A DNA stretch of 64,000 bases from Acidovorax sp. Leaf78 (GCF_001422735.1 NZ_LMLZ01000020.1:142945-206944), one strand, 5' to 3'; shown: positions 35,401 through 44,570, counted from the first letter of the stretch. The notes: generated by a model from the sequence alone, not told the origin. Translations and numbers: made by a program.

Positions 35401-36855
35401 ATGAACCCAACCACGTCCGTCCACATTCCCATGGCTGGTGCATCTTCGGCCTCTTTGGCGGCTCCAGCGTCCAGCGCTCCCACGTTGAAAGCCGGTGGCC
35501 CGCCCCAGCGCTGGTGGGGCCTGCCCCTGCTGCGCGCCATGCGGGCGGACTACCTGGGCTTCGTGCAGCGCCTGCAGCGCGACCACGGCGATCTGACCCG
35601 CATGCGCATCGTCAACGAAGACGCCTGGGACCTGATGTCGCCCGCGCTGGTGCGCGAGGCGCTTGTCACCCACGCCGACTCGCTCATCCGCTGGGAGCGT
35701 GGCATCGCCGTTTTCGAGCAGGTGTTCGGCCAGAGCGTGCTGGTGACCGAGGGCGATACCTGGCAGCGCCAGCGGCGCATGCTGATGCCCGCCTTCAGCC
35801 CCCGGCGCGTGGCGGGCTACGCGCAGCTCATGACCGACGCGGCGCACAGCGCGCTCGACGCAGCCGTGCCTGCAGGCCAAGCCGAGGCCCTGGTGCCCAT
35901 GGACACGCTCTGGACCGATGTGGCCATGGACGTGATCCTGCGCACCCTGTTCAGCGAATCGGCGCAGGCCGATGCACGCGATGCGGCGTGGGCCACGCAG
36001 ACCTTGTCGGCCGCCGCCTTCCGCGAAATGTTCATGCCGTTCACGCTGCCCGACTGGCTGCCCCTGCCCGGCAAGGCCGCCAAGCGCCGCGCGCTGAAGG
36101 TGCTGCGCGGCCTGGTGCAGCGGCACATCGATGCCCGCCGGCCAGACGTTGCGTCGCTCACGGCACCGACCACCGAGCGCACCGACCTGTTGCACATGCT
36201 GCTGGCTCTGCGCGACGAGACCACCGGCGATCCGCTATCGCCGCAGGAGGTGTTCGACCAGTGCATGGTGAGCTTTCAGGCCGGGCACGAGACCAGCGCC
36301 ACGGCCCTGCTGTGGTGGAGCCGCCTGATGGCCGAGCACCCCGAGGCCGCCCGGCGCGCGCAGGCCGAGGTGGATGCCGTGCTGCAAGCCGGCACGCCGG
36401 GGCCCGAGCACATGGCGCAGTTGCCCTGGCTGACCGCCACCCTGAAGGAAGCGCTGCGCCTGTACCCGCCGGTGGCGGCGCTGATGACGCGTCGCACCAC
36501 CGCACCCATCACGCTGGGCGGCGTGGCCGTGCCGCGGGGCGCCATGCTGCGCATCACCCCCTGGGTGCTGCACCGTGACGAGCGCTGGTTCGCACAGGCC
36601 GACCGGTTCGTGCCCGAGCGGTTTCTGGAGGGGGCGGCACCCATCGAGAAGGGCGCGTGGATCCCTTTTGGCGTGGGCCCGCGCGTGTGCATCGGGCAGC
36701 ACTTTGCAATGCTGGAGATGACGCTGCTGGCGGCCATGCTGCTGCAGCGGTACACGCTGCGGCAGCCCGAGCCGGCAGTGGCATGTGCGCCGCAGCTGCA
36801 CGTGACGCTGCGGCCTGATGTGCCGGTGGTGCTGCGGTTGGCAAGACGGCAATAA
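35401..36855 (+). CDS. Cytochrome P450
   Basis: 484 residues. Diagnostic motifs: the oxygen-activation helix FQAGHETSATAL ([AG]-G-x-[DE]-T), the EXXR motif LKEALRLYPPV, and the haem-ligand loop FGVGPRVCIGQHF with the axial cysteine. There is no membrane anchor, as usual for bacterial P450s, although the N-terminal 30 residues are low-complexity; ATG 35431 is an alternative start. ALRLYPPVAALMTRRTT and the overall layout resemble CYP102/CYP4-like fatty-acid hydroxylases, but the substrate is unproven and no fused reductase is present. It is divergent from the AraC regulator. Confidence 0.93.
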   Translation: MNPTTSVHIPMAGASSASLAAPASSAPTLKAGGPPQRWWGLPLLRAMRADYLGFVQRLQRDHGDLTRMRIVNEDAWDLMSPALVREALVTHADSLIRWERGIAVFEQVFGQSVLVTEGDTWQRQRRMLMPAFSPRRVAGYAQLMTDAAHSALDAAVPAGQAEALVPMDTLWTDVAMDVILRTLFSESAQADARDAAWATQTLSAAAFREMFMPFTLPDWLPLPGKAAKRRALKVLRGLVQRHIDARRPDVASLTAPTTERTDLLHMLLALRDETTGDPLSPQEVFDQCMVSFQAGHETSATALLWWSRLMAEHPEAARRAQAEVDAVLQAGTPGPEHMAQLPWLTATLKEALRLYPPVAALMTRRTTAPITLGGVAVPRGAMLRITPWVLHRDERWFAQADRFVPERFLEGAAPIEKGAWIPFGVGPRVCIGQHFAMLEMTLLAAMLLQRYTLRQPEPAVACAPQLHVTLRPDVPVVLRLARRQ

Positions 36856-36908
36856 GTTTTTCGAGTGTCGAAACTAAGGTCGGCACAAACCGATTTCTAT
36901 TGTGAAGC

Positions 36909-37259
36909 TCACCTGCGATTTCTCAGAAACCGACAGATGGCGATATAGGTCCACCACTGGGGTACGCAGAGAATGATCCAAGCTAGCTGCTTCACTGTCA
37001 CGAATTCGGTAAAGCTGTGGCCATAGACAGCATTTGCCGCAAGCGAGGCAGGCAACCAAGACGGGAAGTTCAGTATTGCCAGGATGGTCTCGGCATACGA
37101 GGGAGCGCTGCAGCAAGCATAGAGTGGAAGTGCGTCATAGGCGACGCCGAGGCTCCAGACGCTAAAGAGACAGACCATTGCAATGTTGACTATTGCCGCC
37201 CAACGCTCTGTTCGCGTGAATTTCACCGGTTGATACCTCATGACGTAACGTGCCCTCAC
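36909..37259 (-). CDS. Small membrane protein overlapping mtgA
   Basis: 116 residues from the GTG at 37259, which overlaps the mtgA stop as GTGA with GGAG a few bases upstream; ATG 37241 (110 residues) is an alternative. Three hydrophobic segments are visible (about 20-40, 57-80 and 93-112). No family recognised. Composition is less GC-rich than mtgA. The overlap suggests coupled translation, so it may be a partner of the transglycosylase or a late insertion. Confidence 0.62.
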   Translation of the reverse strand: MRARYVMRYQPVKFTRTERWAAIVNIAMVCLFSVWSLGVAYDALPLYACCSAPSYAETILAILNFPSWLPASLAANAVYGHSFTEFVTVKQLAWIILCVPQWWTYIAICRFLRNRR

Positions 37260-37990
37260 GGCAGCTCCGCACTCCCCATCCGCGCCATGATCGTGCGGGT
37301 GCGCCCTGCCAGGTAGGCCGAGCCTGGCGCTTTTTCAAACCGCTTGGGGGCCGGCAGCATCACGGCCAGGCGGGCGGCTTCGCCGGCGCTGAGTTTGCTG
37401 GCGCTCTTGCGAAAGTAATGCTGCGCGGCCGCCTCGGCGCCGAACACGCCTTCGCCCCATTCCACGCTGTTGAGGTAGATCTCCAGGATGCGCTGTTTGG
37501 AGAGCAGTTGCTCCAGCAGCAGTGTCAGCACGAACTCCTGGCCCTTGCGCAGCAGCGTGCGCTCGCCCGACAGCAGCAGGTTCTTGGCCAGTTGTTGTGT
37601 GATGGTGGAGCCGCCGCGGATCTTGGGCGCACGCTGCGGGCGGTCTGGGGCGCGGGCCTGGGCCTTGCTCGCCTGCGCCTCGGCCTTGGCATTGCGCTCC
37701 CAGGCTTTTTCGATGGCGTTCCAGTCCACGCCGTCGTGGCTGACGAAGCCGTCGTCTTCCGAGGCGATCACCGCGCGCTTGAGGTTGTCGGAAATGCCGG
37801 CATACGGCACCCATTCCTGGCGCCAGCGGACATGGCCGGTGCTGGACAGCTGGGCCCAGGCTTCGGACCGCTGGAAGCTGGTGGATTCCGGGTCGATCAC
37901 GGTCATGGCCGCGATGCGGACCACGAAGAACAGCTGCAGCGCCACGAACGCGAGCACCACCAGTCCCAGCCAGCGCAGCACGGCTTTCAT
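37256..37990 (-). CDS. mtgA: Monofunctional biosynthetic peptidoglycan transglycosylase
   Basis: A 244-residue membrane-anchored glycosyltransferase of family GT51 that polymerises lipid II into glycan strands. The N-terminal anchor is WLGLVVLAFVALQLFFVV. The catalytic glutamate lies in ASEDDGFVSHDGVDW, followed by IRGGSTITQQLAKNLLLSGERT and EIYLNSVEWGEGVFGAEAAAQHYF. The start at 37990 (MKAVLRW) fits the anchor; an upstream extension is unlikely. It follows aroE, separated by an R3-like sequence. Confidence 0.94.
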   Translation of the reverse strand: MKAVLRWLGLVVLAFVALQLFFVVRIAAMTVIDPESTSFQRSEAWAQLSSTGHVRWRQEWVPYAGISDNLKRAVIASEDDGFVSHDGVDWNAIEKAWERNAKAEAQASKAQARAPDRPQRAPKIRGGSTITQQLAKNLLLSGERTLLRKGQEFVLTLLLEQLLSKQRILEIYLNSVEWGEGVFGAEAAAQHYFRKSASKLSAGEAARLAVMLPAPKRFEKAPGSAYLAGRTRTIMARMGSAELP

Positions 37991-38134
37991 TGGAGCGTTT
38001 TTCTCTGTGTTGGGTGTTGTGGACGGATGGGCCTGCCCTCGCAAAACCGTTCGGGTTGAGCTGGTCGACGCCTTGCGCGGCGCTCAGACACGCTCAGCGT
38101 GAACGGTTCAAGGGGAATCATGCCGACCCGTTGC

Positions 38135-38983
38135 TCAAACGGCCTGCTGCATTTCCTGCAGCACCTGCGCCGACGGCGGGCGCACGCCGCGCCACAGCAG
38201 GAACGCCTCGGCCGCCTGTTCCACCAGCATGCCCAGCCCGTCGCGCGGCGTGGCGCCGTGCTGGCGGGCCCAGTCGAGGAACCCCTGCGCGGCGGGGCCG
38301 TACATCATGTCGTAGGCCAGGCTGCCGGGGCGCAGCACGTGGGCCCCCACGGGCACGCCCGCGCCGGCCAGGCTGGTGGCCGTGGCGTTGATAATCACAT
38401 CGAAATCGGCCTCTACCGCTTGCGGGGTGAGCGCCAGCAGCTCTGATTTTTGTAGCGTTGCCAGCGCGCTGTGCGATTGCACCAGCGCCTGGGCTTTCTC
38501 CAGGGTGCGGTTGGCCACGGTGATGTGCCGCACGCCCGCCAGCAGCAGCGGGCCCAGCACGCCGGCCGCGGCACCGCCCGCGCCCACCAGCAGCACGTCG
38601 CGCCCTGCCAGCGATACGCCAGCGTTGCGGGTGATGTCCGCCACCAGGCCCAGGCCGTCGGTGTTGTCCGCGTAGATGCTGCCGTCCGCGCGGAAGGTGA
38701 GGGTGTTGGCCGCACCTGCCAGTTGCACGCGCGCGCTGGATTCGGTGGCCAGGCCCGGCGCGTCGATCTTGAACGGCACGGTGACGTTGCAGCCGCGCCC
38801 GCCCTGGGCCGCGAACTCCCGCACCCCTTGGGCGAAGCCGTCCATGGGCACCAGGCGGCGCTCGTAGGTGAGCGATTCGCCCGTCAGTTCGGCAAAGCGG
38901 GCGTGGATGGCCGGCGAGCGGCTGTGCGCTACCGGGTTGCCCATCACGCAGTACAGATCAGCGGGGAAAGACGAAGAGGTCAT
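38135..38983 (-). CDS. aroE: Shikimate dehydrogenase
   Basis: A 282-residue NADPH-dependent enzyme reducing 3-dehydroshikimate to shikimate in aromatic amino acid synthesis. The substrate-binding motif NPVAHSRSPAIH is at the N-terminus, the nucleotide-binding loop is VLLVGAGGAAAGVLGPLL, and ATSLAG and AYDMMYGP are conserved. The catalytic lysine-aspartate pair fits VPFKIDAPG and YADNTDGLGL. It is transcribed with tonB (upstream) and mtgA (downstream), with an R2 repeat between tonB and aroE. Confidence 0.96.
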   Translation of the reverse strand: MTSSSFPADLYCVMGNPVAHSRSPAIHARFAELTGESLTYERRLVPMDGFAQGVREFAAQGGRGCNVTVPFKIDAPGLATESSARVQLAGAANTLTFRADGSIYADNTDGLGLVADITRNAGVSLAGRDVLLVGAGGAAAGVLGPLLLAGVRHITVANRTLEKAQALVQSHSALATLQKSELLALTPQAVEADFDVIINATATSLAGAGVPVGAHVLRPGSLAYDMMYGPAAQGFLDWARQHGATPRDGLGMLVEQAAEAFLLWRGVRPPSAQVLQEMQQAV

Positions 38984-39068
38984 GGGAACAACAACAACGG
39001 GGGCTGCATGCAGGGGGCGGTGCCGGGCGAGGGCTGCCGCGGAACTGGCTTTGCCAGGCCGCTGGCAG

Positions 39069-39112
39069 CGTCCCCCCGGGGGGAAGGCGCCGCAGGCGAC
39101 TCAGGGGGGAGC
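39069..39112. repeat. Dispersed GC-rich repeat R2, copy 2
   Basis: GTCCCCCCGGGGGGAAGGCGCCGCAGGCGACTCAGGGGGG-type sequence with a CCCCCC/GGGGGG palindrome, between tonB and aroE. It shares GGAAGGCGC....GCGACTCAGGG with the copy at 13730-13805. Confidence 0.75.
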
Positions 39113-39972
39113 TACCTCACACTCGTCTCCAGCGTCTGGTCCCGGGTGAACTTGAAGCGCGCCACCATGGCGATCTGGTCGGCTTTCTTGCGCATGTCGG
39201 CGTCGAAGGTGCCAAAGGGCCCGGCGGCGCGGGCGATGGCCTCGGCGCGGCGGTCCAGGGTGGCGTTGCCCGAGCTTTGCACGATCTCGGTGTCGAGCAC
39301 GCGGCCGTCGTGGTTCACGGTGACGATCATGGTGAGCTCGCCGTACAGCTTCTTGCCGCCCTGTTCGGGGAAGTTCTCGGTGCCCTTGTCTTCGACCTTG
39401 CGGCGCAGGCCGTCGTAGTAGATGGCGTAGGCCTCCTCGCGCGTGGCGGGGCTGATATAGCGCTTCTTGGGGCGCGAGTTTTCTTCGTTGATGCGCTTTT
39501 CGATCTCGGCCAGCAGCTTGACGAGCTGGCGGCGCTTTTCCTGCTCGGCCACCTGCTCGGCGCTCTGGCTGGGTTTGCGCGGGTCGGGCTCGGGCAGGGT
39601 GGCCAGCTGTTTGCGCAACTGGGCCAGCAACTGGGCCTGCTGCTCCTGCATCGCGTCCATCTTGCGCTGCGCTTCCTCGAAGTCGTCGCCGATGGCGGTG
39701 AGGGCCGAGTAGGGCAGGGGGCTGGTGGCCCGGCCCTTCTCGGCATCGCCGCCGCCTGCCAGGTTGGACTGGGCAATCGCCTGGGCCTTGTCCGGGCGCT
39801 CGTTCGACTTGGCATTGACCAGGATGACTTCGAGTGGCGTGTCCTGGAACACGCGGTTGAAGCCCTCGGGGTCGATGAAGCGCACCGAGATCAGCGCAGC
39901 GTGCACGGCGATGGACACGCCCAGCGCCAGCTGCAGCGTGCTGAAGGTGCGGAGAAAGGCGGGGAGTTTCAT
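39112..39972 (-). CDS. TonB-family energy transducer
   Basis: 286 residues. The N-terminal membrane helix (TLQLALGVSIAVHAALISVRF) contains the S-x3-H pair typical of TonB helices that contact ExbB/ExbD. A long, charged periplasmic linker (about 45-195) follows, and the C-terminal TonB domain includes YGELTMIVTVNHDGRVLDTEIVQSSGNATLDRRA and ARFKFTRDQTLETSVR. It couples the proton motive force to outer-membrane receptors or related envelope processes. No exbBD is adjacent. The start at 39972 is preferred over 39981. Confidence 0.9.
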   Translation of the reverse strand: MKLPAFLRTFSTLQLALGVSIAVHAALISVRFIDPEGFNRVFQDTPLEVILVNAKSNERPDKAQAIAQSNLAGGGDAEKGRATSPLPYSALTAIGDDFEEAQRKMDAMQEQQAQLLAQLRKQLATLPEPDPRKPSQSAEQVAEQEKRRQLVKLLAEIEKRINEENSRPKKRYISPATREEAYAIYYDGLRRKVEDKGTENFPEQGGKKLYGELTMIVTVNHDGRVLDTEIVQSSGNATLDRRAEAIARAAGPFGTFDADMRKKADQIAMVARFKFTRDQTLETSVR

Positions 39973-40025
39973 CGCCGGCAATTATCAGGGGGTGTTACGG
40001 GGCTGTCGGTGGCTGTTGCAGGCGG

Positions 40026-42104
40026 TCAGGAAGCCGCGGCTGCCGCAGCGGCTTCGGCGGGGGCCTCGTTCACATCCACCGCGATGGCGATCGGGCCGGC
40101 CACGGCGTCGTCGTCTTCCTCGGCGTCCTCCACCGGACCGTCGTCGCTGCTATCGGCCGGATCGTCCAGGCGCTCGATCACGGTGCCGTGGATGTCGAGG
40201 GTGATCTCGTCCGCCTCGCCCAGCTTGACTTTCAGGCGCGCGCCGCGCGGCAGGTTCTGCGCGCCCAGCACCGGGAAGACCAGCGGAATGTCGTCCGCCC
40301 GCACCAAAAAGCTGCCGCCCGGACCTTCCTTGAAGACGGTGGCATTCAGCTCGGTGATGCCGTTCTGCTCCACGTACTTGAGCGTCCAGAAGCGCTCCAT
40401 GCCGCCCTGGTAGCCGTTGTAGGCGCTGTAGGCGGCATCGAAGCTGCTGATGATCGAGAACAGGTCGGCGTCCTTGGGCTTGAAGGGCGCGGCCAGCGCG
40501 GCGGTCTTGCCGTGGCGGGCGCAGGCAATGATCTGCCACTGGTTGACCAGGTCGGTGTAGCGGCGCAGGGGCGAGGTGGCCCACGAATACGCTTTGACGC
40601 CGATGCCTGCGTGCGGCAGCGCCTTGGTGCCCATGCGCACCTTCACGCCCGGCGCCATGCTGGCCTGGTTGCGGTAGATGCCGGGCACACCCAGCTCGGC
40701 CATCCAGCTGCCCCAGGTGCTGTTGGCCACGATCATGGCCTCGGCCACGATGAGGTCGAGCGGCGCGCCGCGCTGGCGCACGCTGATCTGCACCTGCTCG
40801 TCGCCCGTGGGTTCGGCACCGTTGTTACCGACCAGGCGGAAGTTGTAGTCCGGCCGGTTGAAGTTCTCGGGCTTGCCGCGCACCACTTCGCGGCGGGCCT
40901 TGAGGTCCTTGGCCAGGCGGTGCAAAAATGATAGCTGCGGGCGCAGGTCAGACAAGCGCTGCGGGTCGTTTTGGTGCTCGAACGCGGGGTTGGACAGCCA
41001 TTCTTCCGTCACCACCGCGTCGAGCTGGTCGTGGCGCAGGTTGGCAGCCACATGCACGCGCTCCAGTTTGGTCTCGGAGCTCTTGAACTCCAGCGTGGCT
41101 TCGTCGATGGTCACGTACAGCGACACGGCCGGGTTGGCGCGGCCCTCGTCCAGCGTGTAGGTCTGCACTACGTCGTCGGGCAGCATGGTGATCTTGTAGC
41201 CCGGCATGTACACCGTGGACAGGCGCGCGCGGCCCAACTGGTCGATGGCGCTGCCCGGCTGGATCGCCAGGCCCGGCGCGGCGATGTGGATGCCCAGCAC
41301 CACGGTGCCCGTGCCCAGGCCCTGCACCGACAGCGCGTCGTCGATTTCGGTGGTCTGCGAGTCGTCGATGGAGTACGCCTGCGCGGTGGACAGCGGCAGC
41401 TCGTCGGCAATGACGGGCGCCGTGACGGCCGGAAAGCCCGTGCCCTTGGGGAAGTTCTCGAACAAAAAGCGCTTCCAGTGGAACTGGTAGGCCGAGTCGA
41501 TGGCGCCGGCCTTTTGCAGCAGGTCGAGCGGCGCGGTATGCGTGGCGCGGCTGGCGTCCACCACGGCCTTGTACTCGGGCGCGTTCTTGTCCGGCTTGAA
41601 CAGGATCTTGTAGAGCTGGTCGCGGATGGGCTGCGGGCATTCGCCGCGTCCGAGCGCTGCCGCCCACTCGTCGATCTGCGCGAGCAGGGCCTTTTTCTTC
41701 TCGATGGCGGCCAGCGCCTGCTGCAGGATCTCGGCCGATGCCTTCTTGAACCGGCCCTTGCCCGCGCGGCGGAAGTAGTGCGGTGCGTCGTACAGGCGGA
41801 ACAGGGCGCCGGCCTGCTGGACCAGGGTGGCGTTCTCGGAGAAGTAGTCCCGCGCCAGATCGGCAAAGCCGAATTCGTCTTCGGGCGCGAACTCCCAGGC
41901 CAGGTCCAGTTCGATGGACTCGGCCACGGCCTGCGCCTGGGCGATGAGTTCCGCCGGGGCGGGCTTCTCGAACTTCAGGAGGATGTTGGCGGCCTTGACC
42001 TTGACCCGCTTGCCGGAGTCGAGTTCGACCTGGGCCGATGTATCGGCCTCCGACAGGATACGGCCGGCCATGAATTTGCCGGCTTCTTCAAACAGTGCAT
42101 GCAT
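40026..42104 (-). CDS. RNB-domain exoribonuclease (RNase II/R-like)
   Basis: A 692-residue protein. The N-terminus (MHALFEEAGKFMAGRILSE) is a small beta domain, and the RNB catalytic domain carries the acidic cluster YSIDDSQTTEIDDALSV (D residues binding Mg2+), followed by YKITMLPDDVVQTYTLDEGR and YSWATSPLRRYTDLVNQ. The C-terminal tail is acidic and Ala-rich. It degrades RNA 3' to 5'; the domain order differs from E. coli RNase R and RNase II, so no gene symbol is given. An internal stretch at 40930-40966 resembles the R1 repeat. It leads the RNB-tonB-aroE-mtgA cluster. Confidence 0.9.
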   Translation of the reverse strand: MHALFEEAGKFMAGRILSEADTSAQVELDSGKRVKVKAANILLKFEKPAPAELIAQAQAVAESIELDLAWEFAPEDEFGFADLARDYFSENATLVQQAGALFRLYDAPHYFRRAGKGRFKKASAEILQQALAAIEKKKALLAQIDEWAAALGRGECPQPIRDQLYKILFKPDKNAPEYKAVVDASRATHTAPLDLLQKAGAIDSAYQFHWKRFLFENFPKGTGFPAVTAPVIADELPLSTAQAYSIDDSQTTEIDDALSVQGLGTGTVVLGIHIAAPGLAIQPGSAIDQLGRARLSTVYMPGYKITMLPDDVVQTYTLDEGRANPAVSLYVTIDEATLEFKSSETKLERVHVAANLRHDQLDAVVTEEWLSNPAFEHQNDPQRLSDLRPQLSFLHRLAKDLKARREVVRGKPENFNRPDYNFRLVGNNGAEPTGDEQVQISVRQRGAPLDLIVAEAMIVANSTWGSWMAELGVPGIYRNQASMAPGVKVRMGTKALPHAGIGVKAYSWATSPLRRYTDLVNQWQIIACARHGKTAALAAPFKPKDADLFSIISSFDAAYSAYNGYQGGMERFWTLKYVEQNGITELNATVFKEGPGGSFLVRADDIPLVFPVLGAQNLPRGARLKVKLGEADEITLDIHGTVIERLDDPADSSDDGPVEDAEEDDDAVAGPIAIAVDVNEAPAEAAAAAAAS
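40930..40966 (+). repeat. R1-like sequence inside the RNB coding region
   Basis: GATAGCTGCGGGCGC....ACAAGCGCTGCGGGTCG keeps the block order of intergenic R1 copies while remaining in frame within the nuclease gene. Confidence 0.45.
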
Positions 42105-42239
42105 GGCGGGGATTGTCCCATGGGCGGGGGTGGGCTTCGGCGGGGCGCTCTGGTGGCGGCCCGGGCGGCCCGCTGCCCCTATGATCCGCTGACGCCGCGC
42201 CCGGCCTTCCCACCCTCTACCTGCCTTTTTGCCGCCGAG

Positions 42240-43805
42240 ATGCCTTTTTCCGTCGCACCGTTGTTTGTCCTGGCGGTAGCGCTGCCTTTTCTTTTCTCCA
42301 TCACCGACTCCCCCACCGGCAACTTCTGGCCGCTGCTGGTGTCGTGGGTGTGCGGCGGCGGGTTGCTGCTGATGGTGGCTGTGCAGGCGATGCGTCATGG
42401 TGCCCAGGGGGCCGTCGCCCGCCTGGGCTGGGCCCGCCTTCTGGCGCTAGGGCTGGCCGTGGCGGCCGCGGTGGGCAGCTTCATCGGGCTGATCCAGTAC
42501 CTGGTCGGCGACGCGGGCCTGGCGCCGTGGATCCATGCCTCCACCATCGGGCAGGCGGTGGGCAATCTGCGGCAGCGCAACCAGCAGGCGTCGTTGCTCA
42601 GCCTGGGCCTGTGGGCGATCCTGTGGTGGGCATTGCATGCGCCGACATGGCGTGCGGCTCCAGACCCCGTGACAGAGGCCACGCCGCGCCGGCGCCTGCT
42701 GCAGGACATGGCCCCGGTGCTGGCCGTGGCCGCCATGGCCTGGATGGCCCTGGCGCAGGCCGCGACGGCATCGCGCACCGGCGCCGTGCAGTGGCTGCTG
42801 GTCGTGGCGCTGGTGGTGTGCTGGCGGCGCACCGGGCCGGGCGCTGCGCTGCGCCTGGCGGTGGCGGCGTTGGCCGTCTTCGTGATTGCCGCCTGGGCGT
42901 TGCCCGAGCTGCTGTGGCAACTGCAGGGCGTGCGGGCAGATGCGCTGTCCCAGCGTTTTGCGGGCGATTCGCACTCCTGCACCAGCCGGCGCGTGCTGTG
43001 GTCCAACATGTTCACCCTGATCGCGCAAAAGCCCTGGCTCGGCTGGGGGTGGGGCGAACTGGACTATGCCCACTACGTCACGCTGTTCCCGGGCGAGCGT
43101 TTTTGCGTGCTGCTGGACAACGCGCACAACCTGCCGTTGCACCTGGCGGTGGAACTGGGCCTGCCTGCAGCGGTCGCCCTGTGCGGTGGCACGCTGATCT
43201 GGGTGCTGTGGAGCCAGCCGTGGCGCGAGACCCAACCCGCGCGCCAGCTGGCGTGGGGCGTGCTGGCGGTCATCGGCCTGCACAGCATGCTGGAGTACCC
43301 GCTGTGGTACGGCCCGTTCCAGATCGTGACCTTGGCGGCGCTGGCCCTGCTGCTGTGGCCCCGCCGCAGCGTGGTGTCGGCCGGCGGCGCAGGCGTCGTG
43401 CTGTGCGGCGCGGCCCTGGTGTGGGCGCTGTGCGCCCTGGCCGCGTGGGACTACCACCGCGTGAGCCAGCTGTACAAGCCCTATGCCGACCGGGCAGCCG
43501 CATACCGTGACGATACGCAGAACAAGGTGGGCAACCCTATGATCTTCCGTGCCCAGGCCGACTTTGCCCGGTTGACTACCATGGCGCCCACCCGCGACAA
43601 CGCGGTCCAGGTGAACGCCCTGGCCCACCAGATGCTGCACTATTCCCCCGAGCCCCGCATACTGGAAATACTGATCGACAGCGCCCTGATGCTGGGCCAG
43701 GACGACGAGGCCGCCTTTCACATGAAGCGCTACCGGCTGGCCTACCCGCGCGAGTACAGCCGTTACGTGGGTGGGCGCGCAGCCAAGGCATCCGCGCCGG
43801 GGTGA
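42240..43805 (+). CDS. PglL/O-antigen-ligase-like oligosaccharyltransferase
   Basis: A 521-residue polytopic membrane protein with about 11-12 hydrophobic segments. The Wzy_C-type periplasmic loop holds FAGDSHSCTSRRVLWSNMFTLIAQKPWLGWGWGELDYAH and LLDNAHNLPLHLAVELG (the conserved H-N-x2-L), and LHSMLEYPLWYGPF follows. The C-terminal soluble part (about 440-521: HQMLHYSPEPRILEIL, YRLAYPREYSRYV) is the Wzy_C_2 domain found in PglL-type protein O-glycosylation ligases. It therefore probably transfers a lipid-linked glycan to pilin or other periplasmic proteins rather than to LPS. The acceptor is not evident. Confidence 0.85.
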   Translation: MPFSVAPLFVLAVALPFLFSITDSPTGNFWPLLVSWVCGGGLLLMVAVQAMRHGAQGAVARLGWARLLALGLAVAAAVGSFIGLIQYLVGDAGLAPWIHASTIGQAVGNLRQRNQQASLLSLGLWAILWWALHAPTWRAAPDPVTEATPRRRLLQDMAPVLAVAAMAWMALAQAATASRTGAVQWLLVVALVVCWRRTGPGAALRLAVAALAVFVIAAWALPELLWQLQGVRADALSQRFAGDSHSCTSRRVLWSNMFTLIAQKPWLGWGWGELDYAHYVTLFPGERFCVLLDNAHNLPLHLAVELGLPAAVALCGGTLIWVLWSQPWRETQPARQLAWGVLAVIGLHSMLEYPLWYGPFQIVTLAALALLLWPRRSVVSAGGAGVVLCGAALVWALCALAAWDYHRVSQLYKPYADRAAAYRDDTQNKVGNPMIFRAQADFARLTTMAPTRDNAVQVNALAHQMLHYSPEPRILEILIDSALMLGQDDEAAFHMKRYRLAYPREYSRYVGGRAAKASAPG

Positions 43806-43850
43806 TGGCCGGGCGAGCCGGGCGATGGGCTTGCTGTGACCTGCTGACGG

Positions 43851-44459
43851 TCAGGCCAGCGCCAAAAAGTCCACCACGGCTGGCAGGTACTCCTCGAAAT
43901 TCACCAGCGCATGCTCGCCGCCCTCCTGCAGCAGCAATCGCGCGTGGGGATAGCGCGCCACCATCTCGCGCCAATCCAGCACCTCGTCCCCCTTGGCGAT
44001 GATGGCCAGCTCGCGGCTGGCCGGGGCCTGGCCGGACGTGTCCAGCGCCTTGAGCTCGTCGATGTATTCGGGCCGGAAATAAAAACTCTCTGCCGGGTCG
44101 TGCCAGCTGGTCTGCTCGCCGATGTAGCGGGTCAGGTCGCGCGCAGGGTGCACGGCAGGGTTGAGCATCACGCTCGGGCACCCCTTGTGGTGCGCCACCC
44201 AGCTGGCGTAAAAGCCACCCAGCGACGAGCCGACCACGCCCATCGCCGCGCCGGGCCACTGGGCAATGCCCTGGGCCACCAGTGCCATCGCCTCGCGGGG
44301 CGAGGGCGGCAGTTGCGGGCACCACCAGGTGACGCCCGGATGGTGCTGCGCCACATGCGCTGCCATCTGGCGGGCCTTGGCAGACTGGGGCGACGAGCGA
44401 AAGCCGTGCAGGTACAGAAGGTGGGTGGTGGGGTGGGTGGTGGGATGGAGGGTGGTCAT
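43851..44459 (-). CDS. YqiA/YcfP-family alpha/beta hydrolase
   Basis: A 202-residue esterase-like protein. The opening LLYLHGFRSSPQSAKARQM matches the YqiA family; the nucleophile elbow is G-S-S-L-G-G in VVGSSLGGFYASWVAHH; NPAVHPARDL and the C-terminal GGEHALVNFEEYLP supply the conserved histidine, with D in AKGDEVLDW as the likely acid. The first 12 residues are His/Thr/Pro repeats from a short tandem sequence. Physiological substrate unknown. It is divergent from the kinase-HDOD gene. Confidence 0.88.
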   Translation of the reverse strand: MTTLHPTTHPTTHLLYLHGFRSSPQSAKARQMAAHVAQHHPGVTWWCPQLPPSPREAMALVAQGIAQWPGAAMGVVGSSLGGFYASWVAHHKGCPSVMLNPAVHPARDLTRYIGEQTSWHDPAESFYFRPEYIDELKALDTSGQAPASRELAIIAKGDEVLDWREMVARYPHARLLLQEGGEHALVNFEEYLPAVVDFLALA

Positions 44460-44570
44460 GGCGCGGAAAACGACAGGGCAGGGGAATCACTGCTCCAAAA
44501 ATGGACAGGCGGGGCATAAGATGCACGGCATGGGCGCCGTGTCGAAGGGCCCGCTGCATTGATTCCCACC

